Notes: generated by a model not told the origin, from the sequence alone. A stretch of 8,413 nt of DNA from an uncultured Chlorobiaceae bacterium (GCA_903929845.1 CAIYWF010000258.1:1-8413), one strand, 5' to 3'. Shown: positions 1 to 6,152, counted from the first letter of the stretch. Numbers and translations: made by a program.

Positions 1-1163
1 ATACCATTGAGTTTGTTACGGCTGTACTGAATAGTGAAATAGGCGATATTGAACGGATGAAGCATTTGACTGATGAGGCGAAAAGTTTCGGCATATCGAC
101 TCTTCCGCCTTCGATCAACAAAAGTGATGCTCTTTTTTCTGTTGAAGATGATGCCGATGGACGTTCATATATCCGCGTAGGACTAAGTGCCATCAAGCAG
201 GTTGGTGGTGCTGCAAGAGCGGTCGTGACCTCAAGGCTCCGCAGAAAACGTGATTTTGTCAACCTGTTTGATCTGGCAGCATCGGTTGATCTGAGAGTCA
301 TGAACCGCAAGGCGCTGGAGTGCCTGATTCTTTCTGGTGCGTTTGACGAACTTGACCGGCATCGTGCCAGACTGATCGCCAATGTCGATAAAGCGATAAA
401 ATTCGGCCAGATGCAGAATCGTTCAGTGACACTTGGTCAGTGTGGCTTTTTTTCTGCCGAAGAAGGTACCCAGCTTGAGGAAGAGCACTATCCCGATATG
501 GAGAATGCCGAGATGATGCCCGAAGCCGAAAAACTCCTCCATGAAAAGAAACTGGTCGGTTTTTACCTGAGTCATCATCCGCTTTCCCCCTATCGTCGTG
601 ACTGGCAGGCTTTTGCAACGCTTCAGCTTCAGTCAAAAGAGGTTGTCGCGGCAAAGCAGTACAAAGTTATTGGTGTTATTGTATCGGTGAAGCCTTACCA
701 GGACAGGAAAGGGAAGCAGATGCTTTTTGGTTGTATTGAGGACTTTACGGGCAAGGCTGATTTTACGGTGTTTGCAAGTCTCTACGAGCAGTATGGCCAT
801 TTTATAAAGCCTGAAGAGGTACTGATGCTTGTTGCCGAAGGAGAGGTAAGTGGCGGAATGCTTAAACTGCTTGTCAGAGATGTTGTCCCGATAAAAAAGG
901 TAAGAAATAACCTTGTCAAAAAAATTATTCTTAAAATTGATGCGGATGATCAGGTGCAGATAGAAAAACTCGTCAGGGTAAAAAAAATATTTGAATTATA
1001 CAAGGGGGGCACACCGGTAGAATTCGAGGTAAAAGCGCAGTCGGGGGGAAATATTGAAACAATTACTATCTTTGGTCGCAGCACTCCCATTGATGCGGCG
1101 GAAAGTACTATTGAAAAGCTTGATGAAATTCTTGGTCCTGACAATGTTAGGATTTCCGGGTAG
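1..1163 (+). CDS. dnaE: DNA polymerase III alpha subunit, C-terminal part (5' end cut by window)
   Basis: This is the catalytic subunit of the replicative DNA polymerase III, seen here as its last 386 residues; the reading frame is open from base 3, so the gene begins outside the window. The first residues match the end of the polymerase domain (F-V-T-A-V-L-N-S-E). They are followed by a helix-hairpin-helix-like stretch ending in L-I-L-S-G-A-F-D-E-L, typical of DnaE. About 205 residues after the first in-window Met (57) an OB-fold begins (K-V-I-G-V-I-V-S-V...F-G-C-I-E-D-F-T-G), which in this family contacts single-stranded DNA. The remaining C-terminal part corresponds to the region that binds the tau subunit and the clamp in E. 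coli. The catalytic aspartates and the PHP domain lie upstream and cannot be checked. The frame is intact to a TAG stop. Family assignment is secure; the organism's subunit set is not visible. Confidence 0.95.
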   Translation, partial: TIEFVTAVLNSEIGDIERMKHLTDEAKSFGISTLPPSINKSDALFSVEDDADGRSYIRVGLSAIKQVGGAARAVVTSRLRRKRDFVNLFDLAASVDLRVMNRKALECLILSGAFDELDRHRARLIANVDKAIKFGQMQNRSVTLGQCGFFSAEEGTQLEEEHYPDMENAEMMPEAEKLLHEKKLVGFYLSHHPLSPYRRDWQAFATLQLQSKEVVAAKQYKVIGVIVSVKPYQDRKGKQMLFGCIEDFTGKADFTVFASLYEQYGHFIKPEEVLMLVAEGEVSGGMLKLLVRDVVPIKKVRNNLVKKIILKIDADDQVQIEKLVRVKKIFELYKGGTPVEFEVKAQSGGNIETITIFGRSTPIDAAESTIEKLDEILGPDNVRISG

Positions 1164-1215
1164 TCCGGGTTAATTATAAATTTTTTGTTACTTTCTCCAC
1201 TGAGTGATTGTAATT

Positions 1216-1243
1216 TTGACGTTAAGACTATCATTAATTTAAA
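1216..1243 (+). promoter_or_regulatory. Candidate sigma-70-type promoter for trxA
   Basis: TTGACG at 1216-1221 (5 of 6 to the -35 consensus) lies 16 nt before TTTAAA at 1238-1243 (4 of 6 to the -10). It sits in the 96-bp AT-rich gap between dnaE and trxA. A second TATATA at 1248-1253 is too close to the start codon unless the mRNA is nearly leaderless. There is no clear Shine-Dalgarno before the trxA ATG. Consensus matching only. Confidence 0.35.
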
Positions 1244-1259
1244 CTGGTATATATAAACA

Positions 1260-1589
1260 ATGAGTGGAAAATATCTTGTGGCAACAGACACGAATTTTCA
1301 GGCAGAGATTCTTGATTCTGATAAAGTTGCATTGGTTGATTTCTGGGCAGCGTGGTGTGCCCCGTGCAAAATGCTTGGTCCTGTGATCGAAGAGCTCGGC
1401 GGTGATTATGAAGGAAAGGCGGTTGTAGCAAAACTCAATGTCGATGACAACCCTAATACTGCGGCCAAGTATGGCATCAGAAGCATCCCGTCCATACTTA
1501 TCTTTAAAAACGGTCAGGTTGTTGACCAGATGCTTGGAGCAATGCCGAAGAACATGATCGCAAAGAAACTCGACGAGTATCTCGGCTGA
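1260..1589 (+). CDS. trxA: Thioredoxin
   Basis: Small cytoplasmic dithiol-disulfide oxidoreductase that reduces protein disulfides and is recharged by thioredoxin reductase, whose gene follows. At 109 residues it has the usual single-domain length. Visible landmarks are the active site W-C-A-P-C-K with cysteines at 33 and 36, the buried aspartate D27 in V-D-F-W, and the cis-proline P77 in R-S-I-P-S, followed by the typical I-L-I-F-K-N-G strand. The active site is CAPC rather than the commoner CGPC; CAPC occurs in genuine thioredoxins, so this is a variant and not a defect. The ATG at 1260 gives the standard N-terminus, although no good Shine-Dalgarno precedes it. A strong terminator follows directly, separating it from trxB. 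Confidence 0.97.
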   Translation: MSGKYLVATDTNFQAEILDSDKVALVDFWAAWCAPCKMLGPVIEELGGDYEGKAVVAKLNVDDNPNTAAKYGIRSIPSILIFKNGQVVDQMLGAMPKNMIAKKLDEYLG

Positions 1590-1604
1590 CAGAGCGAAGC
1601 CACG

Positions 1605-1655
1605 AAACCTGTTATCCCCCTGCTGACGCAGGGATAACAGGTTTTCTTTATTTAA
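1605..1655 (+). terminator. Rho-independent terminator downstream of trxA
   Basis: A perfect 14-bp inverted repeat pairs 1605-1618 with 1631-1644. It can be extended by three more pairs (TGC 1621-1623 with GCA 1628-1630) across a two-base CC bulge, closing on a TGAC tetraloop. The T-rich tract TTTTCTTTATTT (1642-1653) follows. It begins 16 nt after the trxA stop and ends about 20 nt before the trxB start, so it should stop most trxA transcripts before trxB. Confidence 0.85.
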
Positions 1656-1675
1656 CTCCCATCCTGAAAAACATT

Positions 1676-2611
1676 ATGGAGTGTAGCGTACGCGATCTCA
1701 TCATCATGGGCACAGGCCCTGCTGGTTATACAGCCGCTATTTACACTGGAAGGGCAAATCTCAAACCTCTTGTTATTGAGGGCTTTCAGCCAGGTGGTCA
1801 GCTCATGATTACAACAGATATCGAGAATTTTCCCGGTTTTCCTGAAGGTATAAATGGGCCGGAGCTGATGGAAAAAATGCGCGAGCAGGCTGCAAAGTTT
1901 GATGCAGAGTTTATCTCCGGGAGCGTTACCGAGGTGGATCTTTCGAGAAGTCCATTTTGTCTGGCACTTGAGGATGGTCGAGAATTTTTGACCCATGCAC
2001 TCATCGTCGCAACCGGCGCAAATGCCAAATGGCTTGGCATTAAGTCGGAAGGGCGTTACCGTGGCAAAGGAGTATCTGCCTGCGCAACCTGCGACGGTTT
2101 TTTCTTCCGTGACTGCAATGTCTTTGTTATCGGAGGAGGCGATACCGCAATGGAGGAGGCTCTTTATCTGACCAAGTTCGCTTCTCATGTTACTCTTGTG
2201 CATCGCCGTGAAGAGTTCCGTTCATCGAAAATCATGAGTCTTCGAACCCGAAAAAATCCGAAAATCAGCATGATGCTGAATGAGGTGGTTGACGAAATTC
2301 TTGGTGACGGTGAAAAAGTTACCGGAATCAGACTGAAAAATGTTGTGACTGGAGAACTTTCAGAACATGCTTGTGATGGTGTTTTTCTGGCTATCGGTCA
2401 TGCACCCAATACAGGGTTGTTCAAAGACCAGCTCGATCTTGATGACTACGGCTATATTATAACCAAAAAATCATCGACAGAAACCAATGTCATGGGTGTT
2501 TTTGCCTGTGGCGACGTTCAGGACTATGTTTATCGTCAAGCGGTCACTGCTGTGGGTACGGGATGTATGGCGGCTGTCGATGCAGAGCGGTTCCTTGAAT
2601 CAATACGTTGA
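1676..2611 (+). CDS. trxB: Thioredoxin-disulfide reductase (NADPH)
   Basis: FAD- and NADPH-binding flavoprotein that passes electrons from NADPH to thioredoxin. At 311 residues it matches the low-molecular-weight bacterial family. In order: FAD-binding G-T-G-P-A-G at 12-17, the P-G-G-Q-L segment at 39-43, the redox-active C-A-T-C at 136-139, the second dinucleotide fold G-G-G-D-T-A at 153-158, the NADPH-phosphate motif H-R-R-E-E-F-R at 176-182, and the C-terminal FAD motif ending in G279-D280. The C-A-T-C pair separates it from the related thioredoxin reductase-like ferredoxin-NADP reductases of green sulfur bacteria, which lack that cysteine pair. The ATG at 1676 puts the first Rossmann motif at the normal distance from the N-terminus. 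It converges with the Nudix gene, 19 bp apart. No frameshift is seen. Confidence 0.96.
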   Translation: MECSVRDLIIMGTGPAGYTAAIYTGRANLKPLVIEGFQPGGQLMITTDIENFPGFPEGINGPELMEKMREQAAKFDAEFISGSVTEVDLSRSPFCLALEDGREFLTHALIVATGANAKWLGIKSEGRYRGKGVSACATCDGFFFRDCNVFVIGGGDTAMEEALYLTKFASHVTLVHRREEFRSSKIMSLRTRKNPKISMMLNEVVDEILGDGEKVTGIRLKNVVTGELSEHACDGVFLAIGHAPNTGLFKDQLDLDDYGYIITKKSSTETNVMGVFACGDVQDYVYRQAVTAVGTGCMAAVDAERFLESIR

Positions 2612-2630
2612 GCCTCACCAGACCCCGGTT

Positions 2631-3026
2631 TCAGGCGAGTTGACTGTTGAAATAGTCCGCAAGAACCTTATCGAAGCCGTAGGCAAGCTCAACTTGCCCG
2701 GCTTCTTCTTGGGAAAACCATCTGAGCATTTGCCCCTCATGCAGGATAATGTTCTTGAGATCAAAATCTGCATGTTTCATAAAGATATACTCTGTACGGT
2801 CTGAAAACTCGTAGACGCGGAAAAGTGTGCATCCCTCAACATTAACTTCGATTTCTTCCTGCATCTCTCTGACAATGCACTCCTCTGCGGTTTCATTGTC
2901 TTCAATATGCCCTCCTGGTACATCCCACAGTCCAGGGTAAGGAATTGTGGGGATGTTGTCCCGCAGCACCAGCAACACCTTGTGCGAGTTGTTGTGAAAA
3001 ATGATGCTGGCGCCACAGTGTCTCAA
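2631..3026 (-). CDS. Nudix hydrolase
   Basis: A 131-residue, single-domain pyrophosphohydrolase of the Nudix superfamily, which cleaves nucleoside diphosphates linked to another group; the substrate cannot be told from sequence. The Nudix box is clear: G39, E45, then R53-E54-M-Q-E57-E58, with the metal-binding glutamates in place and the preceding W-D-V-P-G-G typical of the fold. The conserved glycine after the E-E pair is replaced by glutamate (E60), a tolerated but less usual change. The start is TTG at 3026-3024: no in-frame ATG lies near the N-terminus, the TTG overlaps the upstream cytochrome stop (TTGA), and a GGAGG lies 7 nt before it. It is the last gene of the cytochrome operon, and translational coupling is likely. 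Whether its role relates to the cytochromes is unknown. Confidence 0.9.
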   Translation of the reverse strand: MRHCGASIIFHNNSHKVLLVLRDNIPTIPYPGLWDVPGGHIEDNETAEECIVREMQEEIEVNVEGCTLFRVYEFSDRTEYIFMKHADFDLKNIILHEGQMLRWFSQEEAGQVELAYGFDKVLADYFNSQLA

Positions 3027-3865
3027 TCCTCTTCCTCCTCAGCTTTGCCGTTGCGATGGCACTTCATGCAGTTCTGGTAATTGTAGATTCCCTCTTCACG
3101 ATGCTGGTCTGCAATATTGGACTGCGAGTGTTCATGGCAGTTATAACAGGTATATTTTTTGTAATTGTCTGGATCGGTATGGCATGTTTTGCAACTTGTT
3201 CTGTGATCACTGTCAAGTCTGTAATAGCTGTTATGGTCAAATGTTGCTGGCATCCAGCGTGAGGTGCTATGGCACGTTCCGCAGCTTGCCTGCGTTTGGC
3301 GGTGCATATTGTCAGCGGGCTGATCAGCCTTGTGGCAACTGACACACTGTTTTCCACCTGAAACTGCAAGGCTTTTGTGATCGAATGTGGCGGGCTTCCA
3401 GCTTGTGGTTTGATGGCATTCAAGGCAATTTCCTTTTGCAAATTGATGCAGGGAATCTTTTGGCTTTTGATTTGTGTGACAGGCGATGCAGTCGTTTCTG
3501 AGTTGAAGAGAGAGCGATGTGTGCCTGAAAGGCTTGACCGCATGAGAGGGGAGAGTGCCTTTGTGATCGGTATGGCACTCGATACAGGAGTTGTCAGCAA
3601 GTCCTTTATGAAAAAGAACGTTGCTGGTATTTTTTTGCAGATTGGCTCCAGCCACAGTTTTGACGCCGATGTCACTTTGTTTATGACAAATGATGCACTG
3701 AACTGAGGTTATGCCACGAAAAGGTGTATGGCATGCCAGGCAATCGTTGTTAATGGCCTTATGGCCTTTCGTGAGCTTACCGGGGCTCAGGAGTGCGTCA
3801 GGGTATGCTATGGCAAGAACAGCAAGAATAACTGCAGATGAGATAAAAACAAAAAGTGGTTTCAA
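3023..3865 (-). CDS. Decahaem c-type cytochrome (class III/c7-like)
   Basis: Periplasmic multihaem electron carrier, 280 residues. Ten CXXCH haem-attachment motifs are visible, with first cysteines at 42, 57, 94, 126, 147, 174, 195, 225, 240 and 266, or one haem per 28 residues. Twelve further histidines (35, 86, 101, 108, 115, 140, 163, 188, 211, 221, 246, 255) are enough for bis-histidine ligation of all haems. Residues 113-244 are built from about three tandem 48-residue dihaem units, with W-x-P-A-T-F-D-H repeated at 156-163 and 204-211. The N-terminus is an uncleaved anchor or a signal peptide (hydrophobic 4-21, no clear cleavage site), so it may stay tethered to the membrane. The tail is acidic (A-E-E-E-E-D). 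The start is TTG at 3865, 7 nt after GGAGG; the next Met is at 187, which would lose most of the haems. It lies 4 nt after the cytochrome b-like gene. The likely role is electron exchange with the quinone pool through that partner. Confidence 0.93.
   Translation of the reverse strand: MKPLFVFISSAVILAVLAIAYPDALLSPGKLTKGHKAINNDCLACHTPFRGITSVQCIICHKQSDIGVKTVAGANLQKNTSNVLFHKGLADNSCIECHTDHKGTLPSHAVKPFRHTSLSLQLRNDCIACHTNQKPKDSLHQFAKGNCLECHQTTSWKPATFDHKSLAVSGGKQCVSCHKADQPADNMHRQTQASCGTCHSTSRWMPATFDHNSYYRLDSDHRTSCKTCHTDPDNYKKYTCYNCHEHSQSNIADQHREEGIYNYQNCMKCHRNGKAEEEED
3034..3038 (-). promoter_or_regulatory. Ribosome binding site deciding the TTG start of the Nudix gene
   Basis: GGAGG lies 7 nt before the TTG at 3026. 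The same purine-rich bases encode the acidic C-terminal tail of the cytochrome (codons GAG GAG GAA GAG GAT), so the ribosome site is embedded in the upstream gene. This supports the TTG start and coupled translation. Confidence 0.8.
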
Positions 3866-3869
3866 AAGG

Positions 3870-4448
3870 TTACCTCCAGTTCCAGAAGAATAATATTGAA
3901 AGAATATGGAGTGAAGTTAATGCGATTAAAAAAAATACCATAGGTATATGAACACTTCTCCATTGTTCAAGCGTTTTAACGGTCAGGCAATCCCAGTAAT
4001 GTTGCTGCTCCAGTTGATCGCCCACTGTTGCATTGACTCCAAGCTGTTTCATTTTCAATTTTATCTCCTCCTTGAGTTTTTTGATCAGATATTGTCCAAT
4101 ATGGCCGCTCGCAGTTACCACCAACATCAGCATCGTTGTCGCCCACGGCAGAAGAGCGTTGAAATGGATTCCTGAATGAACAAGAATCATCAGGGTTCCA
4201 ATCCAACCCGTGTAGCAGTGAAATTTATGAAAAAATTTGAGTGCCCCGTTCGTGATAAGCTTCTTTTTGCGGGCGGAATATACAAAAGATAAGGCAAGAA
4301 AAACAGTGCCGGCAATTCCAAGATATCGCCCAATCCAAACAAGATTCACAATATGCAGGATGTAGTCCAGTGTGATTCCGGCAATAATCAGCAGAAGATA
4401 TGAAAACGACAGGGGTATGGTTCGTTGTATAAGGAGTGATTTCCACAT
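3870..4448 (-). CDS. Predicted dihaem cytochrome b-like membrane protein
   Basis: Integral membrane protein of 192 residues with five likely membrane segments: about 11-31, 36-58, 78-96, 98-121 and 168-188. Two helices each carry a histidine pair 14 residues apart, H77/H91 and H167/H181, which is the classic arrangement for holding two b-type haems across a membrane. More histidines are at 32, 74, 95, 116 and 150. Between the fourth and fifth helices lies a charged, probably cytoplasmic, loop (K-K-L-K-E-E-I-K). I do not recognise a precise family; b561-like or ferric-reductase-like membrane cytochromes are the nearest kind. It is the first gene of the operon, followed after 4 nt by the decahaem cytochrome, so a quinol- or quinone-facing membrane partner of that protein is the simplest reading. 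The ATG start has no visible Shine-Dalgarno. Confidence 0.75.
   Translation of the reverse strand: MWKSLLIQRTIPLSFSYLLLIIAGITLDYILHIVNLVWIGRYLGIAGTVFLALSFVYSARKKKLITNGALKFFHKFHCYTGWIGTLMILVHSGIHFNALLPWATTMLMLVVTASGHIGQYLIKKLKEEIKLKMKQLGVNATVGDQLEQQHYWDCLTVKTLEQWRSVHIPMVFFLIALTSLHILSILFFWNWR
3873..3877 (-). promoter_or_regulatory. Ribosome binding site deciding the TTG start of the decahaem cytochrome
   Basis: GGAGG ends the coding part of the cytochrome b-like gene (codons TGG AGG, then the TAA stop) and lies 7 nt before the TTG at 3865. The spacing is the same as for the next TTG start in the operon, which makes both choices more credible. Confidence 0.8.
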
Positions 4449-4456
4449 CGTTGAGT

Positions 4457-4485
4457 ATTGATAATCAATGTTGACTTTTTGACAA
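4457..4485 (-). promoter_or_regulatory. Candidate promoter and dyad upstream of the cytochrome operon
   Basis: Reading on the minus strand, TTGTCA (4485-4480, 5 of 6 to -35) is followed after 16 nt by TATCAA (4463-4458, 4 of 6 to -10). The -10 overlaps a perfect dyad, ATTGAT-A-ATCAAT at 4457-4469. If this is the promoter, transcription would start only a few bases before the ATG at 4448, which fits the absence of a Shine-Dalgarno. The half-sites resemble FNR/CRP-type halves, but the 1-nt spacer is wrong for those proteins. Confidence 0.3.
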
Positions 4486-4602
4486 AGATAATCGGTGTAA
4501 CTTAAAACAGCCTGAAGAGCGCCTTAAAAAGCACTAAAATTCTAAGTTTCTGCACAGAGGATTGTTTGAGCCTTCGGTATACGATGTTTTGTGAAGCATG
4601 AT

Positions 4603-4608
4603 TATAAC
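4603..4608 (+). promoter_or_regulatory. Possible -10 element for the 59-residue gene
   Basis: TATAAC (5 of 6 to consensus), with a TG four to five bases upstream, lies in the 231-bp divergent gap between the cytochrome operon and the small gene at 4680. No convincing -35 is seen. The remainder of the gap (4486-4602) shows nothing else I can support. Confidence 0.25.
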
Positions 4609-4679
4609 TTCTCCACAATCAGTTGTACATTTCAGGCAGTACACCATACGCAAGACTATAACCAAAAGAGGAGAGTGTC

Positions 4680-4859
4680 ATGGCCATTGTTTCAAAACTG
4701 CAGCTTGCCTCGGATGCTATTCAGGATGCAAAGAGACGCCTGGAAAGAGCAAAGGATGATGCTGATGATGATTATGAGATTCGTCAGGCTATAAAGATTA
4801 TTGATGAAGCGGCGGAATATATAAGGGGGGCAATCTCTGAACTTCAAAAAGAAAAGTAA
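4680..4859 (+). CDS. Small charged helical protein, 59 residues, unknown function
   Basis: A short complete reading frame runs from ATG 4680 to TAA 4857-4859. It is preceded by a good ribosome site (GAGGAG at 4668-4673, 6 nt before the ATG), which is the main evidence that it is real. The protein is very rich in Lys, Arg, Asp, Glu and Ala (for example D-A-K-R-R-L-E-R-A-K-D-D-A-D-D-D at 16-31). Hydrophobic residues recur at helical spacing, so one or two amphipathic helices, perhaps a coiled coil, are expected. It has no signal peptide, membrane segment, cysteine or known motif. It would be soluble and cytoplasmic. It stands alone between the divergent cytochrome operon and the convergent methyltransferase gene. 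I do not recognise a family. Confidence 0.7.
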   Translation: MAIVSKLQLASDAIQDAKRRLERAKDDADDDYEIRQAIKIIDEAAEYIRGAISELQKEK

Positions 4860-4885
4860 TCGATGTTTTTATATCCAGCCACTCA

Positions 4886-4901
4886 GCAGCCCGAAGGCTG
4901 C
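4886..4901. terminator. Hairpin between the convergent small gene and rlmI
   Basis: GCAGCC (4886-4891) and GGCTGC (4896-4901) form a 6-bp stem around CGAA; on the minus strand the loop reads TTCG, a very stable tetraloop. It sits in the 58-bp gap between two convergent genes, where a two-way terminator is expected, but neither strand has a following T-run, so its efficiency is uncertain. Confidence 0.4.
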
Positions 4902-4917
4902 ATAATGGCAGGAGAGA

Positions 4918-6099
4918 TCAACGGGTTACATAAAAACAGGCAAACTTGAGGTAGCTTGTTTCAGGCATGGCAAGGAGTACCGGATGGTCGAATGGCTGTG
5001 AGTTTTTGTGGATCAGCCTGAGCTGGCAGCCTGCAGCAAGAGCAGCTTGATGGACAGCTTGCAGAAAGTCCTCTTCTGAAACATGGTGACTGCAAGAAGC
5101 GGTAGCGAGAAACCCTCCATTTTTCAGGAGTTGCATTCCGAGTTTGTTGAGCCTTTTGTAAGCCTTGAGGGCTCCTGGAAGGTTTTTACGGCTCTTGGTG
5201 AAACTCGGAGGATCAAGAACAACAAGATCGAATGACTCTTTCGACTCAACCATCTGATCAAGCGTATCAAAAGCATCAGCGGCAACAAGACTGAACTCTG
5301 AAAATTTATTCAGTTGTGCGTTGTGCTCAGCCCGTTGCAGTGCCTCTTTTGATGCATCCACAAGAATGGCTGAACGAGCCCCGCCGTAAAGCGCGTTGAG
5401 GGCGAAACCTCCATCATTGGTAAAGACGTCAAGCACTTCGGCGTCTTCGGAAAACTTTCTGATTATTCTGCGGTTTTCACGCTGGTCAAGGAAAAAGCCC
5501 GTTTTCTGTCCCTCAAAAAGATTGACCTCAAAGGTAATACCAGCGTCATGAATGGTCTGTACCGATTCGGATCGCTCGCCTCTCACAATATCCTTGTATA
5601 GCGCCAGCCCTTCAAGCTCTCTCAGTGGAGATTCGTTTCGCACGATAATAACGGAAGGGTTGAGCAGTTCCTGCAGTACATCGCAGACAAGCGGCAGGTG
5701 AATGTCCATCCCGGCCGAAAAAGCCTGAAGCACGATTGCCTTGTTGAAGCGGTCCACAATGAGGCCGGGCAGACCGTCCGATTCTCCATGCACAAGACGA
5801 TACGCATTGGTTTCCTCGTTTTTATAGATTTTTTCACGAAGCGTGAGTGCCTCAAGAAATTTTTTACTGAAAAAATCTCTGTCAGGCTCTTCATCCCTGC
5901 GGGTAAGGAGGCGGACTGAGATAAGGGAGTGAGGGTTGTAGAAGCCTGTTCCCAGAAATTTTTTATCGTGTGTAAACAGTTTTACAGTTTCACCGGAAGC
6001 AATATCACGGGGAAGACTTTCGAGTTCGTTGCTGAATACCCAAAGATGACCTTTCTGGATCCGGTGGTGTTCTTTTGGCTTGAGGTAGAGGGATTGCAT
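4918..6099 (-). CDS. rlmI: RlmI-like 23S rRNA (cytosine-C5) methyltransferase
   Basis: S-adenosylmethionine-dependent RNA methyltransferase of 393 residues, the usual size for the RlmI/YccW family; the E. coli member makes m5C1962 in 23S rRNA. Residues 1 to about 75 form the PUA RNA-binding domain (opening with L-K-P-K-E-H-H-R-I-Q-K-G-H-L-W-V-F). A linker domain follows with the family signature E-G-Q-K-T-G-F-F-L-D-Q-R-E-N-R at 196-210. The Rossmann methyltransferase domain has motif I L-D-V-F-T-N-D-G-G-F at 223-232, the acidic ribose-binding D248, motif IV D-P-P-S-F at 296-300, and motif VI S-C-S-H-H at 335-339, whose C336 is the likely catalytic nucleophile. Motif I has T-N-D where many relatives have S-Y-T, a small variation. 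The ATG at 6099 gives the standard N-terminus but lacks a clear Shine-Dalgarno. The gene is divergent from the lipoprotein gene. The exact target base is inferred from the family. Confidence 0.88.
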   Translation of the reverse strand: MQSLYLKPKEHHRIQKGHLWVFSNELESLPRDIASGETVKLFTHDKKFLGTGFYNPHSLISVRLLTRRDEEPDRDFFSKKFLEALTLREKIYKNEETNAYRLVHGESDGLPGLIVDRFNKAIVLQAFSAGMDIHLPLVCDVLQELLNPSVIIVRNESPLRELEGLALYKDIVRGERSESVQTIHDAGITFEVNLFEGQKTGFFLDQRENRRIIRKFSEDAEVLDVFTNDGGFALNALYGGARSAILVDASKEALQRAEHNAQLNKFSEFSLVAADAFDTLDQMVESKESFDLVVLDPPSFTKSRKNLPGALKAYKRLNKLGMQLLKNGGFLATASCSHHVSEEDFLQAVHQAALAAGCQLRLIHKNSQPFDHPVLLAMPETSYLKFACFYVTR

Positions 6100-6134
6100 G
6101 GCTTGAAAAATGTGTCGTGTTTTAAGATCTCTTT

Positions 6135-6140
6135 ATTTTA
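6135..6140 (-). promoter_or_regulatory. Possible -10 element for rlmI
   Basis: On the minus strand TAAAAT (5 of 6 to the -10 consensus) lies 35 nt before the rlmI ATG. The matching -35 position falls inside the palindrome at 6153-6166 and is a poor match, so this would be a weak or activator-dependent promoter. Consensus reading only. Confidence 0.25.
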
Positions 6141-6152
6141 CCTTGACATAAC

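Noticed and set aside
1151..1186. Terminator after dnaE
   Set aside because: Only a 4-5 bp CCGG stem with a GTAGT loop precedes the T-run at 1181-1186, with about 10 nt between them. This is too weak to call.
1630..1647. Resemblance to the I-SceI homing endonuclease site (AGGGATAACAGG core)
   Set aside because: Only 13 of 18 bases agree, there is no intron or endonuclease gene, and the bases are fully explained as the right arm of the trxA terminator.
1676..2611. Thioredoxin reductase-like ferredoxin-NADP reductase instead of TrxB
   Set aside because: The redox-active C-A-T-C pair is present and the gene sits beside trxA, which identifies a true thioredoxin reductase.
2487..2804. Plus-strand frame across the ends of trxB and the Nudix gene
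   Set aside because: It overlaps the conserved C-terminal FAD motif of trxB in another frame and then runs antisense to the Nudix gene.
3001..3342. Plus-strand reading frame opposite the decahaem cytochrome and Nudix junction
   Set aside because: It is a mirror of the cytochrome's cysteine/histidine-rich codons. The minus-strand protein has ten regular CXXCH motifs and a ribosome site; the plus frame has neither a motif nor a start signal.
4457..4469. FNR/CRP-type binding box upstream of the cytochrome operon
   Set aside because: The half-sites TTGAT/ATCAA are right, but the spacer is 1 nt instead of 4, so those regulators would not fit. Kept only as an unspecified dyad.
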